Notes: generated from the letters alone by a model not told the origin. Positions 11,291 to 24,026 are shown, counted from the stretch's first letter. The stretch: DNA of 64,000 nucleotides from Cephalotus follicularis (GCA_001972305.1 BDDD01002109.1:1-64000); one strand, 5' to 3'. Translations and numbers: made by a program.

Positions 11291-13070
11291 CCGTTCGAAT
11301 ATTATTTTGTTCAGTTTCAGGATATTTTTTAAAAAATCTATATCTTTTTCTTAAATATTTCTCTTGAAGAAAATCTTTTCTTATTAAATCTTTATTAATT
11401 TCAAATGGTTCATCAAATCTAATTATCATAAGCTGAGAGGGAGGTTTCATCTCAGAATATGTTGGTGAAACAAGTTCATTAAATTCTTCAGAATCATATT
11501 GAGGATTTTGGGGATTATCTTGGGTTTAAATTCCTTTTAAAATACTTGACTGATTTAAAATTTTGGATAATTTAGTTTTAGTGACAAAATAATTTGATTT
11601 TCTAGATCTTATACTAGAAGTTGAAGCTCTATGTGGTTATAATTGATAATTTTTATCTAATTTTTCATCACAAATATTTAAGTAATTAAAATTTTCTTTT
11701 AAATCTTCTGGGGTTGAATGGGTTTTGATACAAACCTAATTTTTACTAATCCTTCTTCATTTTGGGTTATTGAGTGTAAAGAAGTGTTTTCAATATTTTC
11801 TTGGTTAGGAGCAATGGTATCGGATTGTATGGATCAATCCTCAGGAATATTGATATCACTCCATTTAATTTTTTGTGGAATGAAAATGTTTGAATCATTT
11901 GTTATACATTTCATCATAGTGGTTTCTCCTTTTGTTAAAGTAACTAATGATTTGGGACAAATAGAATTAGTAGCTTTATAATGAATATGATGAATTATAT
12001 AAATTATTTCGGATCCAGGTAACATATTGTAACCGTATAGTTTAATGTTAATTTTTAGGGTTTCTAAAATGTTTTTATCAATTAATGAAATGGTTAAGTC
12101 TGGATACCCATCAAAATAGACAGGTCCATTGCACAAACTTGTTTCAATGGTTCCAATTAAGGAATCATCGAAGTTTAAATGTCTGGCATCACGGAGACAT
12201 GCCAAGACAGAAGTGTTTAATCTTTGCCTTGTTAATGGCTTAATTATTACTTGAACTAAAGCAAAGTGAATATATTTAAAGTTTTTAGCTAATTCTTTAA
12301 TGGTTTTTTCATTTAATAGTTGAATATTTTGTTGAGTTTTAGTAATTTATATAGTTTTTTCAATTGTTTGAATTCTTTTATTAATTTATTTGATTGAAAT
12401 CTTTGAATGTTTCCAATTTTACCATTGTTTTATTCTTTCATCTAATTCTTTATCCCCATTTGCATTATTACTGGTTTCATTTTTATAAGGTGTAAGTAAT
12501 GGTTTAGTTTTTTGAGTTTTTGTTTCATTTTTTGAATAGTTTTGTTTAACATTTTGAATAGTATTTTCTATTCTAGATAATTGTGATCCCAATGTTTGAA
12601 GGTATTTGTTTGTATAATTATTTTGTTCAATAATTTTATTGGTTTCATTTGTTCTTATTTGAGTATTGTTTGTTTCAATTTGTAATTTGAAAGGTGCAGC
12701 TTGTATTTGATTATTTTGTATGTTAATTTGAATTTTTTCAGATGGTGGATGAATTGCTTCAATTGTTTTGTTGTCAGAAGTTAACTATGTTGTTGTGGTT
12801 TTTTGATTCATAAAGATTTTAAATTCTTCTTGTTTATTAGTACTAATCATACAAATTGTTTGATTCTTATCTTTTGTTTTTTGATGTATCAATTTCTTTC
12901 ATTTTTTCATTGTCAGTAGTTTCTTTTTCTTAGTTATTATTTTATAATAATTTATTTTCTTCTAAGATTTTCTATTCTAAATTTTCTTCTTCAAAATATT
13001 TTTTATTTTCTTGTTGGTTAATATAAATTTTTAAATAATCGAAAAACATAACATGAGCATTGATATATCA
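11290..13070 (-). pseudogene. Caulimovirid movement-protein fossil
   Basis: The minus strand at 11834-12205 reads ACLRDARHLNFDDSLIGTI followed by ETSLCNGPVYFDGYPD and GYNMLPGSE, the core of the caulimovirid movement protein (30K type), known to open plasmodesmata. Farther along, near 11400, PFEINKDLIRKDFLQEKYL matches the region after the movement domain. A Gln/Asn-rich, possibly coiled-coil segment is encoded at about 12400-12900. It is a broken fossil. Confidence 0.8.
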
Positions 13071-13139
13071 GGCAGAGAAGGTGGTTCCTTGACGCTCTTT
13101 AGGCGCTACACAATTGGGCGCTAGTCTTTTCTACGCCTT

Positions 13140-13315
13140 GAAGGATGGGTCTGCTCATCACGCATGAGACTAGTATGTTCGGCGACCTTATGGGCAGGTC
13201 TGCTCGGCATGCATGGACTAGTCTGCTCGACAACATTATGGACATGTCTGCTCAGCATGCATGGACTAGTCTGCTCGGCAACCTTATGGACAGGTCTGCT
13301 CGGTAGCGCTAGATT
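13140..13315. repeat. GGTCTGCTCGGCATGCATGG array
   Basis: Four to five units of about 40 bases, each with CATGCATG or GCAACCTTATGGACA between TCTGCTCGG words. It lies in the right part of LTR L where LTR J has GAGCTCGGC repeats. Confidence 0.75.
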
Positions 13316-14067
13316 GGCTTCATGTTAGTTTCTTCTCTAAATACTCTTCAAGTACTGAGCATTATCACCTCGCTAACGCAAGAATTCGATATATATATAT
13401 ACATATCCCCATTTATCAACACATCAACCAAAATCCTAACACCTATCTAATCCTAATCTAACAAACACAACAACCATAACAATACAAACAATAACACAAC
13501 AATGAAGTCACACATAATAGAACAATACACCCACATGATTGCAGAGCTCAAGTATATAGTAACCTACCTAATCTTTGGGTCAAAAACGGAGAATATACTG
13601 CTTCACGCTTCGCTCCGATCCTCCTTGGATTTACAGCTGCTACGCGTCCACAGCTTTCATTCTCCGCCTCACTCTTTCACTACTCCCTCAGCACCAGGAG
13701 ATGGGAATTTATGCAGTAGTACAGGAGGCAACGAGCTCTCGCGAGAAGGCTTCTTCATTTGTCTTCTTCCTTCCCGTGACACCAGGCCCCAGCTCCCACT
13801 TTCTCTTCCTTCTCTTGATTTTTCTAGAATGGAAACAGGAAGAGAATATCTAAAGCGTATTTTACGGGCGTCTCCTTCCTTTTATACACATGTAGAGAAG
13901 GATCTAGAAAGCTCCACATAAACAGCCACCTTCTACTAAAATCAGGCCAACCTCTCTCCTTTTTCCTTACAAACCCAAACCAATCCTTCCCAAGGCCAAA
14001 CCCAAATCCGGCCCATAATTCGCATTTATATACATGATTATTCTTCATAACAGTTAGGGGGATTATA

Positions 14068-16590
14068 GATCACCTTCGCTTAGGTGTGACGATCCCATTT
14101 TGTGCACTCGATTATATCCATACAGATTCCATCAATCCTAAAGACCACCCGATTGTCAGCCCCCCAAAAGAATTGAGTAAGGTGGAGATCAAAGCAAGAT
14201 AGTCTCTATACAATATAGAGCAATCTCTCAAGTCTAAGGATCAGACGAGTCTTCCACGAACTCGCTAGATGTCCAACACCTATACACAACCGCAACATAT
14301 AGGAATCACTATTGACACGAGAATAGAAACTATCCAAATAGTGTTTCCTAATTGGGCCATGTTCAGTGTACACCCTCCAAGAGCGCACCTCGCACTCTCC
14401 CTAGTGTTCTCCACATATGGTAGTGAGATTCTCCATCCTCCCTTTCCGGGAGCAAGCAACATGCGCGCAAGTTTATCCGGTTTACAAATGCCCGGTAAGT
14501 GAACCTACGACTTGGAACTAATTCGACACAAGGGATAAGATAGCCAATCTCACTGTCCCCACGCTTGACATCCAACCTTATGTCAGGGCATCACACATGT
14601 TACTAGGTAATGTTAATCTACTTCAATTATGAGATAAAACATATATGATATAGCCATAAACTAATGGATTAATAGCATATGTCATATAAATAGAATAAGA
14701 CTATTTACATACATAGGCAGGTCTGAATACAAAATCTCATCCAATGGTTTGTCGGGTCACCCTATCTAACACTTCTCCATTATTACATCTCATGAACAAG
14801 GGACAAACACCATTAATGGTGATAAATCTTATAAGGGCCGAAATTTAGGAGGGGTTTGTGATGGTTTTTAGGCTTAGGTTCCATCATGAAAAATATTTCT
14901 AACATCCATGTAAACACAATGGAGATATCAAAACACAAAACAAATCTCATTTCCTCCAACTAAAACCCTCAAACCCGTGGCTACTAAATGATGTCCAAAA
15001 CCAAAAATTTTAATATCAAAGTTAAGTTCGTTACTCATACATTTAACATAGCGTGGCATATACATCAAAAGATGATCAAGTTGGCTCTGATATCATTTGT
15101 TGATTTCACTATAAAAAGCCTAGAATAACATTTAAACTAAGCCATTAACAAGTAAACCCTAGAAAACAGAATGGATTTACAAGTTATGAAACCTATGCCA
15201 ATATCTCTTTGATCATCATTTTGATATATGTACATAAACAAAAGATCAAGAGAAGGAGAATATGTAACACTTGGTAGTTGATTCTTTACTCCTTCAATCT
15301 TTTTAATACATAATCTAACCTCAAGGCACTTGATGAGTGATAAAGTAAGTGAAATGAAATCCTTAGCCATTTTTTACAAACACTTTAGTGTATATATTAA
15401 GTCGTTACATGATTTACTAGCTTTGACTAGATCAAGTAAAATGTGGATAACTTAAATGAATGTCACATATAATTAATCACATTAATCAAATAATTTTATC
15501 TCATAAGCTTAGTCTAATTATACTAATCACATTAGCATAATTAATTCCTTCTCTAATACTCTTGCATTCTCATACTTGTATTGTGTGTGACTCCATAGAT
15601 TCATAATTACACTAGCCGTAGGATTAATCGTAAAGTTTACGATTCTCCAATTAGTCATTTCTAATCACATTAGAAACTTCTAATCGAGATAAAATAATTA
15701 AACAATAATTTTAATTTCTTTGTTACACGTTATTAATAATCAATCAATCTCAGTTATTCTACTGATAAACATCGACATCTGGCAATGCATATTGACCACC
15801 AGGTAACATGAATATAACCTTGAATCTCAAACTACAATTATGTGTACGTATAATCCCTCTACCGACAATGCTCGAATTAAACCTAGGGCATAGTACATGT
15901 CAGGCTCTAATAGTTTATTCATTCAAATGATATCCTATGTTATTAGCTATCATGATCAAATTAGAAACTCTTTCTAATAAACTGATCTCTGATATTGGAA
16001 TCAACATTCCAATACATTTTCATTCTAACCAAAAAATCTTACAGCTAATAACCCTAAATATAAACTCCCTTTACTGGGAACCGTAGATTCCATATTGCTC
16101 ACTCACATATCTCCATGCATAATCTACCATGTCCAACTAATACCTGTCTACTCCTCGTGGTTATAAGATGTACTTAAGTATTATTAAAGCATGATATATT
16201 ATACACAAGATATCTAGTGGTGGCTCAGGTCTAAGGACCATTCAGTCTATTGCAATACAAGAAGCTTGACTGACATGTAAGTAAAACTCCATACAGGACT
16301 TCTTACAGTGAGTCACTTCAGTGAACTCATAAAATAATGAGCACCCACGTGTATGCCATATAGTCACTACATGATGACTTGTGAGAACAATCAACGTCTT
16401 CAACGAGCTAACATGCAATGTGCTAGTCTATCCGAATAACATATGTCCAAGTATATTATCCTACGAATAGAAAGGTTCTAGAATAAAGCTTATCGATGTG
16501 CTAAGTCTCACAACATGATCTCATCATGGTCTTAGTCATCAAACTTTATTCCATGGACATTCATTGATTATATATATATATATAAACATA
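14068..16590 (-). repeat. Old copia-like LTR region with Met-tRNA primer site
   Basis: The minus strand has TGATATCAGAGCC at 15083-15095, close to the plant initiator-Met primer-binding site. It is next to TGTTGATTTCAC at 15098, which looks like an LTR border. Sequence to the right (15098 to about 16590) is AT-rich, noncoding and LTR-like, with blocks such as CAGTGAGTCACTTCAGTGAAC. Sequence to the left (14068-15080) would be the internal region, but I see no gag or pol in it. I could not find the outer border. Unidentified otherwise. Confidence 0.4.
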
Positions 16591-17560
16591 CGTAAGTGAA
16601 CAATTGCCATTGATTATAGTGAAGAACATCCTTTATTGAACTATAATGTGTATTACAAACTATTGTTATTACGAGATAACCTAGCTTGCCGGACTTATCC
16701 ATAACAGTTCCTTCCTCCAACATCCTAGACATTTTTCCACGCGCCCTGATAAGAGGGATCGCTTGCTCCTCTTCTTGTTCCTCAATTACTAGCGCCTCAA
16801 GGCAATGATACAGCAAAAGACGAAAAAAAAAAATCAGCATTTACAAGATTTTGAAAAGAAAGGAAGAAGATAAATTAAAGTGGGCTACCTCAACAATCTT
16901 TATGGATTCTCTGGTAACAGAGGTAGCTCTCTCGGTGGCATGCTTCTTAGCCTTCTCTTTCTCGAGGTGCGCTTCTTGGGCACGGGGGGCTCTCAAATCA
17001 CAAGACCCCCTTGACCCTGGGGCTTTGAATCTTTTTCTTTAAAGGGGCATGGGATGTCGTAGCTTCTTCTTCTTCCTCTACCCCTAGCACTACTTCCGCA
17101 ACTCCAACTAAAGATGATTTTGGGGGAAGCAGCAAATCCAGTTCACCCATAAGCACCTTCAAGGTTGTAGGAATATCCACCTCCATAGTCATGAAAGCCT
17201 CAAAGGTCCTAAAAATTGAACGCTGGAATATCAACCACGAAGGAGCTAGTCTACCCACTCTTCGTCTTCTAGGAAAAGTGAATTCAAGGGCTTCTAGAAA
17301 CGCATTCAAATAGATCTGGTGGTGGAATTTCTCAAGCACCTTATTTATGTCATTGTACCTAGAGTATATGGGTGTAACTCCTGATCTAATCCAAATTGGT
17401 GAGCCGCTATGGCGGGAGAATATACCACTGCAACAAACATATTCCCTAACGACTGAGTCATGGTTTCATCAACCATAGCCAACACATGACTTGGGAAAAA
17501 CTCCAGGACCATTTCACGGTCATAATCTTGACTGGAAACCCCCGGCTTTAACATCGTCAC
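16586..17560 (-). pseudogene. Decayed reading frame, possibly plant-mobile-domain related
   Basis: The minus strand holds successive open stretches (17345-17560 and 16998-17339) with SPAIAAHQFGLDQELHPY, then EFTFPRRRRVGRL, an acidic GVEEEEEATT and a basic LKKK run. The HQFGLDQ word recalls the RQFGYDQ-type motif of the plant mobile domain found both in transposons and in host MAIN/MAIL proteins; this is only a resemblance. No clear start, end or partner genes can be given. The adjacent 17580-18110 shows nothing I recognise. Confidence 0.28.
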
Positions 17561-18110
17561 TACCTTATCAGTCTCAGGGTAATTGATCTCTATCTTAAAT
17601 TTGCTCGTTTTAAGTCATCACCAAACTAACAGACGTATCTAGATTATGCCCCAAAATATTCGACTATACTAGACATAGCATTTTCAATCCCTTGTATAAT
17701 GAATAATGCTATACCCCTCAAATATGTCATGCTTTCATGACTCGTATAAGGAACTAAATTCGATACATTCGCCTAGGCTATGAGTTACACAACAAAATGT
17801 ACTATCGTACTTTCTTTCCAACACACTCATGTCAATCCAGTTTGACTCAATTGCTTTCCTATACATGTCCCCAAGATAGTATCAACCATGATCCTAGGGT
17901 ACACGCTAAAGTAGCATTATTGGGTTTCCTCTTCTTGACATAGTTTCTAGTCAATAATAGCAGAAGTAGAATCATTTAAAATGATTCAAGTGACTCACAC
18001 AATGACAAAGCGGGGATTCATTTGTCGTTCTTAATAATGGTCATTTTATAACACATACAATATGAAATGTATGTTATGACTTTTTCCCAATACAAATGGG
18101 CATACCACAA

Positions 18111-18589
18111 ATTAAGTGTTGACGATGTTTCAACATAATCGGGATTTTACTTCCGTAAATGAACATGATCCTGGTTGACTAATCCTGATAAGGATTATGT
18201 TCCTTTTTTATATAATTCTTTTGTAACTAAAAACAGAGGATAAAACTCTATATAAATGGAGGCCTCACACATTAATTGTTGATAATGTTTCGGCATGAGT
18301 AGGATTCTACTTCCATAAATGAATGTGATCCTGGTTGACTAATCCTGTTAAGGATTATGTTCCTTTTTTATATAATTCTTTTGTAACTAAAAACAGAGGA
18401 TAAAACTCTATATAAATGGAGGCCTCGTGAATTAATTGTTGATAATGTTTCAGCATGATCGGGATTTTACTTTCGTAAATGAATAGGATCCTGGTTGAGT
18501 AATCATGATAAGTATTATGTTCCTTTTTGGGATAATTCTTTTGTAAGTAAAAACAAAGGATAAAAACTCTACATAAATGGAGGCCTCTA
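18111..18589 (+). repeat. Three 160-bp tandem repeats, each with a TATA-like box
   Basis: Units start at 18111, 18271 and 18431 (ATTAATTGTTGATAATGTTT-like) with an exact 160-base period. Each contains AATCCTGRTAAGGATTATGT-like sequence and ends with TCTATATAAATGGAGGCCTC (ACATAAATGG in the third). Units 1 and 2 are nearly identical and unit 3 is more diverged. The sequence after unit 3 (18590-18780) is a pyrimidine-rich leader-like stretch with CTCTAAAAAACCCTAAG. This looks like a duplicated promoter upstream block of a retroelement or pararetrovirus, but the owner is not identified. Confidence 0.75.
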
Positions 18590-18897
18590 AAGTTACAATA
18601 AAAAGAGGACTTCCAATAGAGCTGAGAAACTTAACACTAGTAATCTCTGTTCCAAACTCTAAAAAACCCTAAGAACATTATTCTCTTTTCCCCTTAATCT
18701 CTCTCAACAATCATCCTTATTCTAGTTGATTTCGTACTTAACTGTTTATTCTCAACACCTGGTTCTCTATAGATACACACAAAAAACAGTTGTGAATATG
18801 ACAAAGCGTTTTGCACTTTTATGGTGTGATCCTGAACGCATACAAAAATCGTGTTGACTTTGTGCGGTCATATTTAATATGAGATCGACGCCTCCTC
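18590..18897 (+). other. Leader-like noncoding stretch, unassigned
   Basis: The stretch follows the TATA-like box of the last 160-bp unit. It has a pyrimidine-rich CTTTTCCCCTTAATCTCTC part and ends at the duplication TCCTC of solo LTR D. It continues after D at 21618-21847. No coding region is recognised in either part. Confidence 0.4.
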
Positions 18898-21612
18898 TGT
18901 AATAACCGCAATTTCAATTAATGTATATTGATCCAATTTTGAAATAAAATATACATTTTAATTGAGTTATTTGTTCAATTATATTATATTCTATGATCGG
19001 TAAATGCTTGGGATGAATGGGTGTGCAATTGGGGAAGTATCAAAGATTAGGAAACCCTAAATCAGCCCAAACAGCCGACTGTCACAGGGCAACAGTCGAC
19101 TGTTTGCCACGTGATGAAGGCAATCGACTGCCCACTATAGCCAGTCGACTGGAATTGCCCAGGACAGATTCCTGGCATGTGCAGGGACAAGAATGACAGA
19201 TGGGTAGGAGGCACATGCGTTTCACCATCTGCCAGAACATGCAAAAGTGAATGCTTGCATGTTCTCTGCAGACCTACAACCTACAAATTGAAAATTGATG
19301 AGAGAAAGGTAAAGAGAGGGATGCGTGTGATGGAAAGAAAAGAGAGAAAAGTTAGTGCATGTGACTTAGAGAAGGAATCTGATGAATTCATAAGTCTTTG
19401 AGACTTATATCAGCTGATTGAATGGTGAAATGAGTGTTAGAAACACTAAGTGAAGAGAGGGATTATTGGAGCTTGCATTGGATGATTTAGAGAGCTCAAA
19501 GGGAGGACTTGGGAGCTTCGGTCTCTTGGTAAGTTCTCAATCCGAATTCTCTGTTCATATGATGATAATATGGCTAAGAATATTAATATCTCCTGTTCAT
19601 GGATTAGAATCAAACAACTCTTAGAATTGGAATGGAAAGTAGTAATTGAATCAAGTGGAAATGGTGACTATAACCTCTAGAATGGATTATAGTTGTTGTT
19701 AGTGTTGGGATATATGCTTATTGGTTTCTTAAATGTAAATGCATCTTCTATCAACACACTTAAGATCAATGAATCTGAGATTGAATAAAAGTTGACATAG
19801 AGTTCAAAGGAAATTGTTAAATGGAAGTTAAGACTTGGGGAACTTGATGTTTAAGCCATTGTTGGAATTGTAATTGTTATAAGTAACTACTGAAACCTAC
19901 TGGTACTAATGCATGTGTCCATAAACATGCATACATAGATTGAACTTGCTGGATTGAAAGATTGTTGGTGAAAGAAGGCTTGAAACTCAAAGAAAAAGAT
20001 CAAACTCAATTGATCTTGGGATTGCGATTTGAGGTAGGGGTAATGATATGTTATGGAAGATATAGTATGCATATTGAGTATGTCTATTTTCTGCATGTTC
20101 ACATGTGATGAAATTGATTGGAGATTGAATTGGCATTGCATGACATGCTCCTGCCTACATTTTCTAGGCAGAGGCAGTCGACTGCACACCTTGGAAGTCG
20201 ACTACTCAACCTATCCAGTCGACTGCCAAGGCAAAGCAGTCGACTACACAACCAAGGCAGTCGGCTAATCTTGATGGCAGCCGACTGTTCTGGGTAAATT
20301 TCCTGGTATAAGTCCTATTAAGGCCTCAATTTTGAATGTAATGAATATGGCCTCAATTTGGATGACTAGAACAGTTAATCCTGGCCTCATATACAGTTAC
20401 ATTCCAAAACTAAACAATGTACGCACTCCTTGTGAGAGTTGCATATGAATTGACTATGAAGTGCCATTATTGTGAATCCTGGCATTGCTACTGAATTGTG
20501 ATATTGTTACTGAATATACTACTGTCTTGTTAGTATATACTATTTTTGGTGCTATTAACACCACTACCACTTGTATTCAAGGATTGGAACCAATTATGGG
20601 CTATGTACCCAAATCATGATATCAACTATCATTTTAAGTGAATAATTATTGCCAAATGAACTACTGATTTTCCTCCTATATGAGAGGTACCTACTATTTT
20701 GTTTCCCAAACTGGAAACCATTATTGAATTGATATCGTGTTCCTCCGAAGAGATGTACGATAATTGACTTGTCATAGTTTCTAAAGAAAACTACCTTCTA
20801 TTGCATATTGCCGATATATGTAATATTATTATTGAAATGCTTGTATTGTTTGTCTATGATTGACGTGGTTGAGTGACAGAGGATGTCACTGACTACGGAA
20901 TGTGATTCTGGGTGCCAAGAGTTGGCCAGAGTATCACCCAAGTGTTCTGCAATGCAGAGATTGATTGTTGAACTACCCGCCAACGCCGGTAGTAAGTGTT
21001 ACCTAATCTATCATCCTCAGAGCGTAGGGTGATAGATAGGTGGTACACAGTTGGTGCTAGGAGTTAGCGACATGTGACACCCAAGTGATGGATGAATTGA
21101 TTGTACCCTTGTGCGGTATTCTTGCATATGGATTGTTTATGGACACTTGGCATGATTGCTCATATATTGGCTCATTAATATGTTATTTTGATATAAACTG
21201 TCATACATATTGCATTCATATATTCCTTATCATACATTATCTTCCTACTTAGCCAAGTGAGGACAACGGCTAACCCCTACAATTTCAGATTAAGCGAAGA
21301 CTCGGGAGATTGCCGCTGAAGCTTGGAGAGCTTCTATTGTCGATTTAAGGTTGTTATTTCCTTTTGATGTATTGTATTGTATCGAACAGATCACATCCCG
21401 TGTTAGTATTGTATTTCCTTTTATGTAAGGATAATTGTTGGTTTTACCCGCACGTAGTATGGGATGCGTGCGGACGGCTTTTATTTATATTCTGGCTTAT
21501 CGAATGCTTCCACAAATTTTATTTATGAATTGTCCTGGAATATTATTTATGCTTATTTCTGATATCACCACATATACTTGTCTTGACGTTAATTGGAAAT
21601 ACGGAGTGTGAC
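18898..21612 (+). mobile_element. Solo LTR D (gypsy)
   Basis: It starts TGTAATAACCGC and ends GGAGTGTGACA, with duplication TCCTC on both sides (18893-18897 and 21613-21617). LTR F (33256-46781) is the same family in the same orientation, sharing GATAGATAGGTGG, TTAGCGACATGTGACACCC and CCAAGTGAGGACAACGGCTA blocks. It has no internal region, so it is a solo LTR. It carries two groups of CAGTCGACTG palindromes at 19070-19160 and 20170-20290. Confidence 0.87.
20170..20290. repeat. CAGTCGACTG palindrome array in LTR D
   Basis: Six copies of CAGTCGACTG or one-base variants occur in 120 bases, about every 17 to 24 bases (20173, 20192, 20217, 20239, 20260 and 20277). Another group of four is at 19070-19160. 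The same 10-base palindrome recurs in solo LTR G at 36805-36990, where the unit spacing is similar. Confidence 0.85.
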
Positions 21613-21617
21613 ATCCT

Positions 21618-21847
21618 CGTAGCGAGAATCTGCCTTCCAAGAGATATATATATGGGGTGCCTCTCTCAAAGCGGGAATTTATCAAGATATTGTAAGTTGG
21701 GAATAACGCTTATCAAAAGGCGGGCATCTATGATCCAAGAGATAAATGTAGAGATAATACTTGTAGGAGTCATTAGGGTGCCCCTGGTCAGATCTTTCAT
21801 TGCTCTTTTACGACGGCACATGATAAAGCGATCTCCAAAGGGCTAAG
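21618..21847. other. Short remnant between LTR D and element 2
   Basis: Continuation of the sequence left of solo LTR D. An open plus-strand stretch exists at 21583-21846, but I recognise no protein in it. The last five bases, CTAAG, are the target duplication of element 2. Confidence 0.45.
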
Positions 21848-23624
21848 TGTAACGACCCCGACCCGAGCTCGCTAATAGCTTAAAGCGAACTCCGAGGATC
21901 GGTTGCGTTACGTTGGGTGTGAAACGTTACATCCTTTGGTACTCTTCTCTAAAAGTACAATACATCATAAACTCATGTCTTGCAACATCACACATAATCT
22001 TAAATTCAAACTTTACACATAATCATCTTATATAAAGATGTCATAACCATATCGTTGGTCTACATTTACATAGGATCATTCTTCTACATAAACATATAAT
22101 ACAGCGGAAAACTTTGTTCTTATTACATATCAAAACATTAATGCAAATATCATCGCATAGCCTTTCTTTCACAAAATCTCCTTCTTAAGAGTTCTCTCTA
22201 AGCTCGCAATCTCCATTCATTCAATTCATGAAAACATTTCATTTGAAAACAACATTGAAAGGAATGAGCTCAAAATAGCTCAGTAAGGTGTTTTTATAGT
22301 AAACACATTTCGTCATAACATTTTTTCTAGTCAACATATATGACTAAAACATTTCATAAAACATATCACTTTTCTAGTTAATATCATAACTAGATCATTT
22401 CGTAAACATGAAAGTCATAAAAACCTTAATGAACCCTTTACACCGCTTCACTGGGGCATTGTGCACACCCCGATTACTATCCTTACATCACATGCATGTC
22501 CGCGAGTACCTTACGCTCCATTAACATTGAGCATTTTGCTCCATTCCCCTTGGATCACAATCCAAGGGCGGTTCATCCATCATATACTTTGAGTGATCAG
22601 CTCAAAGCATTCATAAAAATCATTTTATAACATTTCCTTCACAATTCATAAACTTTTCTTTTCATTTGAGTAACTGACTCAAATGAGTTCATAAAACAGT
22701 TTTGCATAGCTTTACGAAAACTGATAATTCATATAGAAATAAGCATTTTCAAAGAAAACTTAAAACATAAACATTAAACTAGACCTCTTTAAGAATTCAA
22801 AAAGCTCAAGATCATGACAATTGGATGAGAATTGAATCCGTTATGAATTTTTTAAAGTGGCTGGTTCCATATGAAAACAAGGCATGAGCAGTAAAGTGAA
22901 ACATCAATTCTCATCAAGAATTAGATAGAATTTCGAGATACATAAAACATAACAGTTAAAGAGGACATCTTAAGGTTTTCAAAACATCCAACCATTTAAT
23001 TTTCATCAAGAAATTAGGAAGATATAAATTAAAGAAGTTGCTGCATAATCCAAGAATAAAACAGTACCCAAACAACAATTTAAAACATACATTTTCATCA
23101 AGAAAACGATAGAATCTTGAAATAGGAAAAGCATAAAAGTTGAAGAGGACATCCTAACATTTCCAGAACATCCAACCATTCAAAAATTCATCAAGAATTG
23201 AACAAGATATCAATAGAACAATTTGCTGCAAAATTGGAAGCAAAACAGAGGAAGCTTTGACATAAATGGGTATAGAATTTCCTTACTTTGCTTTAGAATT
23301 TCTTTCTCTTGTGCTCTCCACGAATTCTCCACTTCACTCTCAGTAGGAGCACTATCTTTCTCAGCCAAAATGACTGAGTTCAACCCCCTTTGCCATTAAA
23401 TAGCATGGTTACTTGGGAGACAAGTCTTCTCCCCCTCTCACATAACTCAATTCCCTCTCTTGGCAGCCCATGTGCTCAATTTTAGCCAATCCAAGTGATT
23501 AAACCTGTTAGATCACCTGATAACATCTCATATCATCCTCCCCTGGCCTGCCGAGTTGCAAAATTAAATATTTTTACTCACAAAATGTCAAAAAGTCAGA
23601 TTTTGCATTTTGTCTGTAGCTCAA

Positions 23625-23850
23625 AGCGTCGACGTTTTCTTTCTAAGCGTCGCCGGTCACGGGCTTGACCTGAGTTCTCCACTTCTATCCCGACTAAAGC
23701 ACTGACTCTTTCTTACAAAGCATTGCCGCTTTAAGTCTCCATCCAGGTCAACTGACACACTTGACTTCAACGCGTCGACGTTTACAATTAGAGCGTCGTC
23801 CGTTGCCCAAAGCGTCGACTATTTCAATAAAACCGTCGGCGCTTTAGACA
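23625..23850. repeat. AAGCGTCGACG motif array in element 2 LTR
   Basis: About nine copies of AAAGCGTCGACGYTT-like words (near 23626, 23645, 23696, 23728, 23770, 23792, 23811 and 23833). Flanking filler is unrelated from unit to unit. Confidence 0.72.
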
Positions 23851-23934
23851 TTTTTGTCAACTCTTAGCCTTTTAGATTGATGCTTTCAACATGACATTCA
23901 TCCAAAACAAATAGCCAATTTCAATTTTTTTCCC

Positions 23935-24026
23935 GGGAGCGCTGCCCCCGAGCCCCTACCCGCAGACCGGGCAGCAGGACCCCCCGTCCGCTCATCGGGG
24001 AGCGGAACCCCCGAACCCCCCGAGCG
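23935..24026 (-). other. GC-rich hairpin and G-run block in LTR
   Basis: On the minus strand this is a dense series of G runs (GGGGGGTTCGGGGGTTCC, ACGGGGGGTCC, TAGGGGCTCGGGGGC) about 100 to 190 bases after the LTR start in the element's direction. It also contains self-complementary words such as CCGCTC with GAGCGG. The block is kept in the other LTR at 31910-31980. Confidence 0.7.

Larger units (their letters stand above)
10690..13070. mobile_element. Endogenous caulimovirid (florendovirus/petuvirus-like) fossils, two pieces head to head
   Basis: Two pieces of plant pararetrovirus sequence meet near 11290 in opposite orientation. The left piece (plus) matches the caulimovirid capsid region and the right piece (minus) the movement protein region. 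The insert lies inside LTR L. Its left border is next to a TA run (about 10654-10674); TA-rich integration places are known for florendoviruses. No reverse transcriptase was seen. The copy is partial, rearranged and broken many times, so it looks old. Family placement at genus level is uncertain. Confidence 0.78.
9947..14067 (-). mobile_element. Old LTR L (J family), split by a caulimovirid insertion; approximate right end
   Basis: The part from 9947 matches LTR J: GGCTCTGCCACAAG at 9964 corresponds to GCTCTGCCACAAG at 39135, and both go on to CTCCA, CCTGACCCATT-like and GGGTCAGC blocks. The sequence resumes near 13070 with a GC-rich array (GGTCTGCTCGGCATGCATGG) as in J and a decayed end near 14067 (GGGGGATTATAGA against GGGTATTACA in J). 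Its beginning lies beyond the left edge, since element 1 inserted into it. An array of about seven TTAGGTTCACCTGC-type units lies at 10360-10620. Confidence 0.6.
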
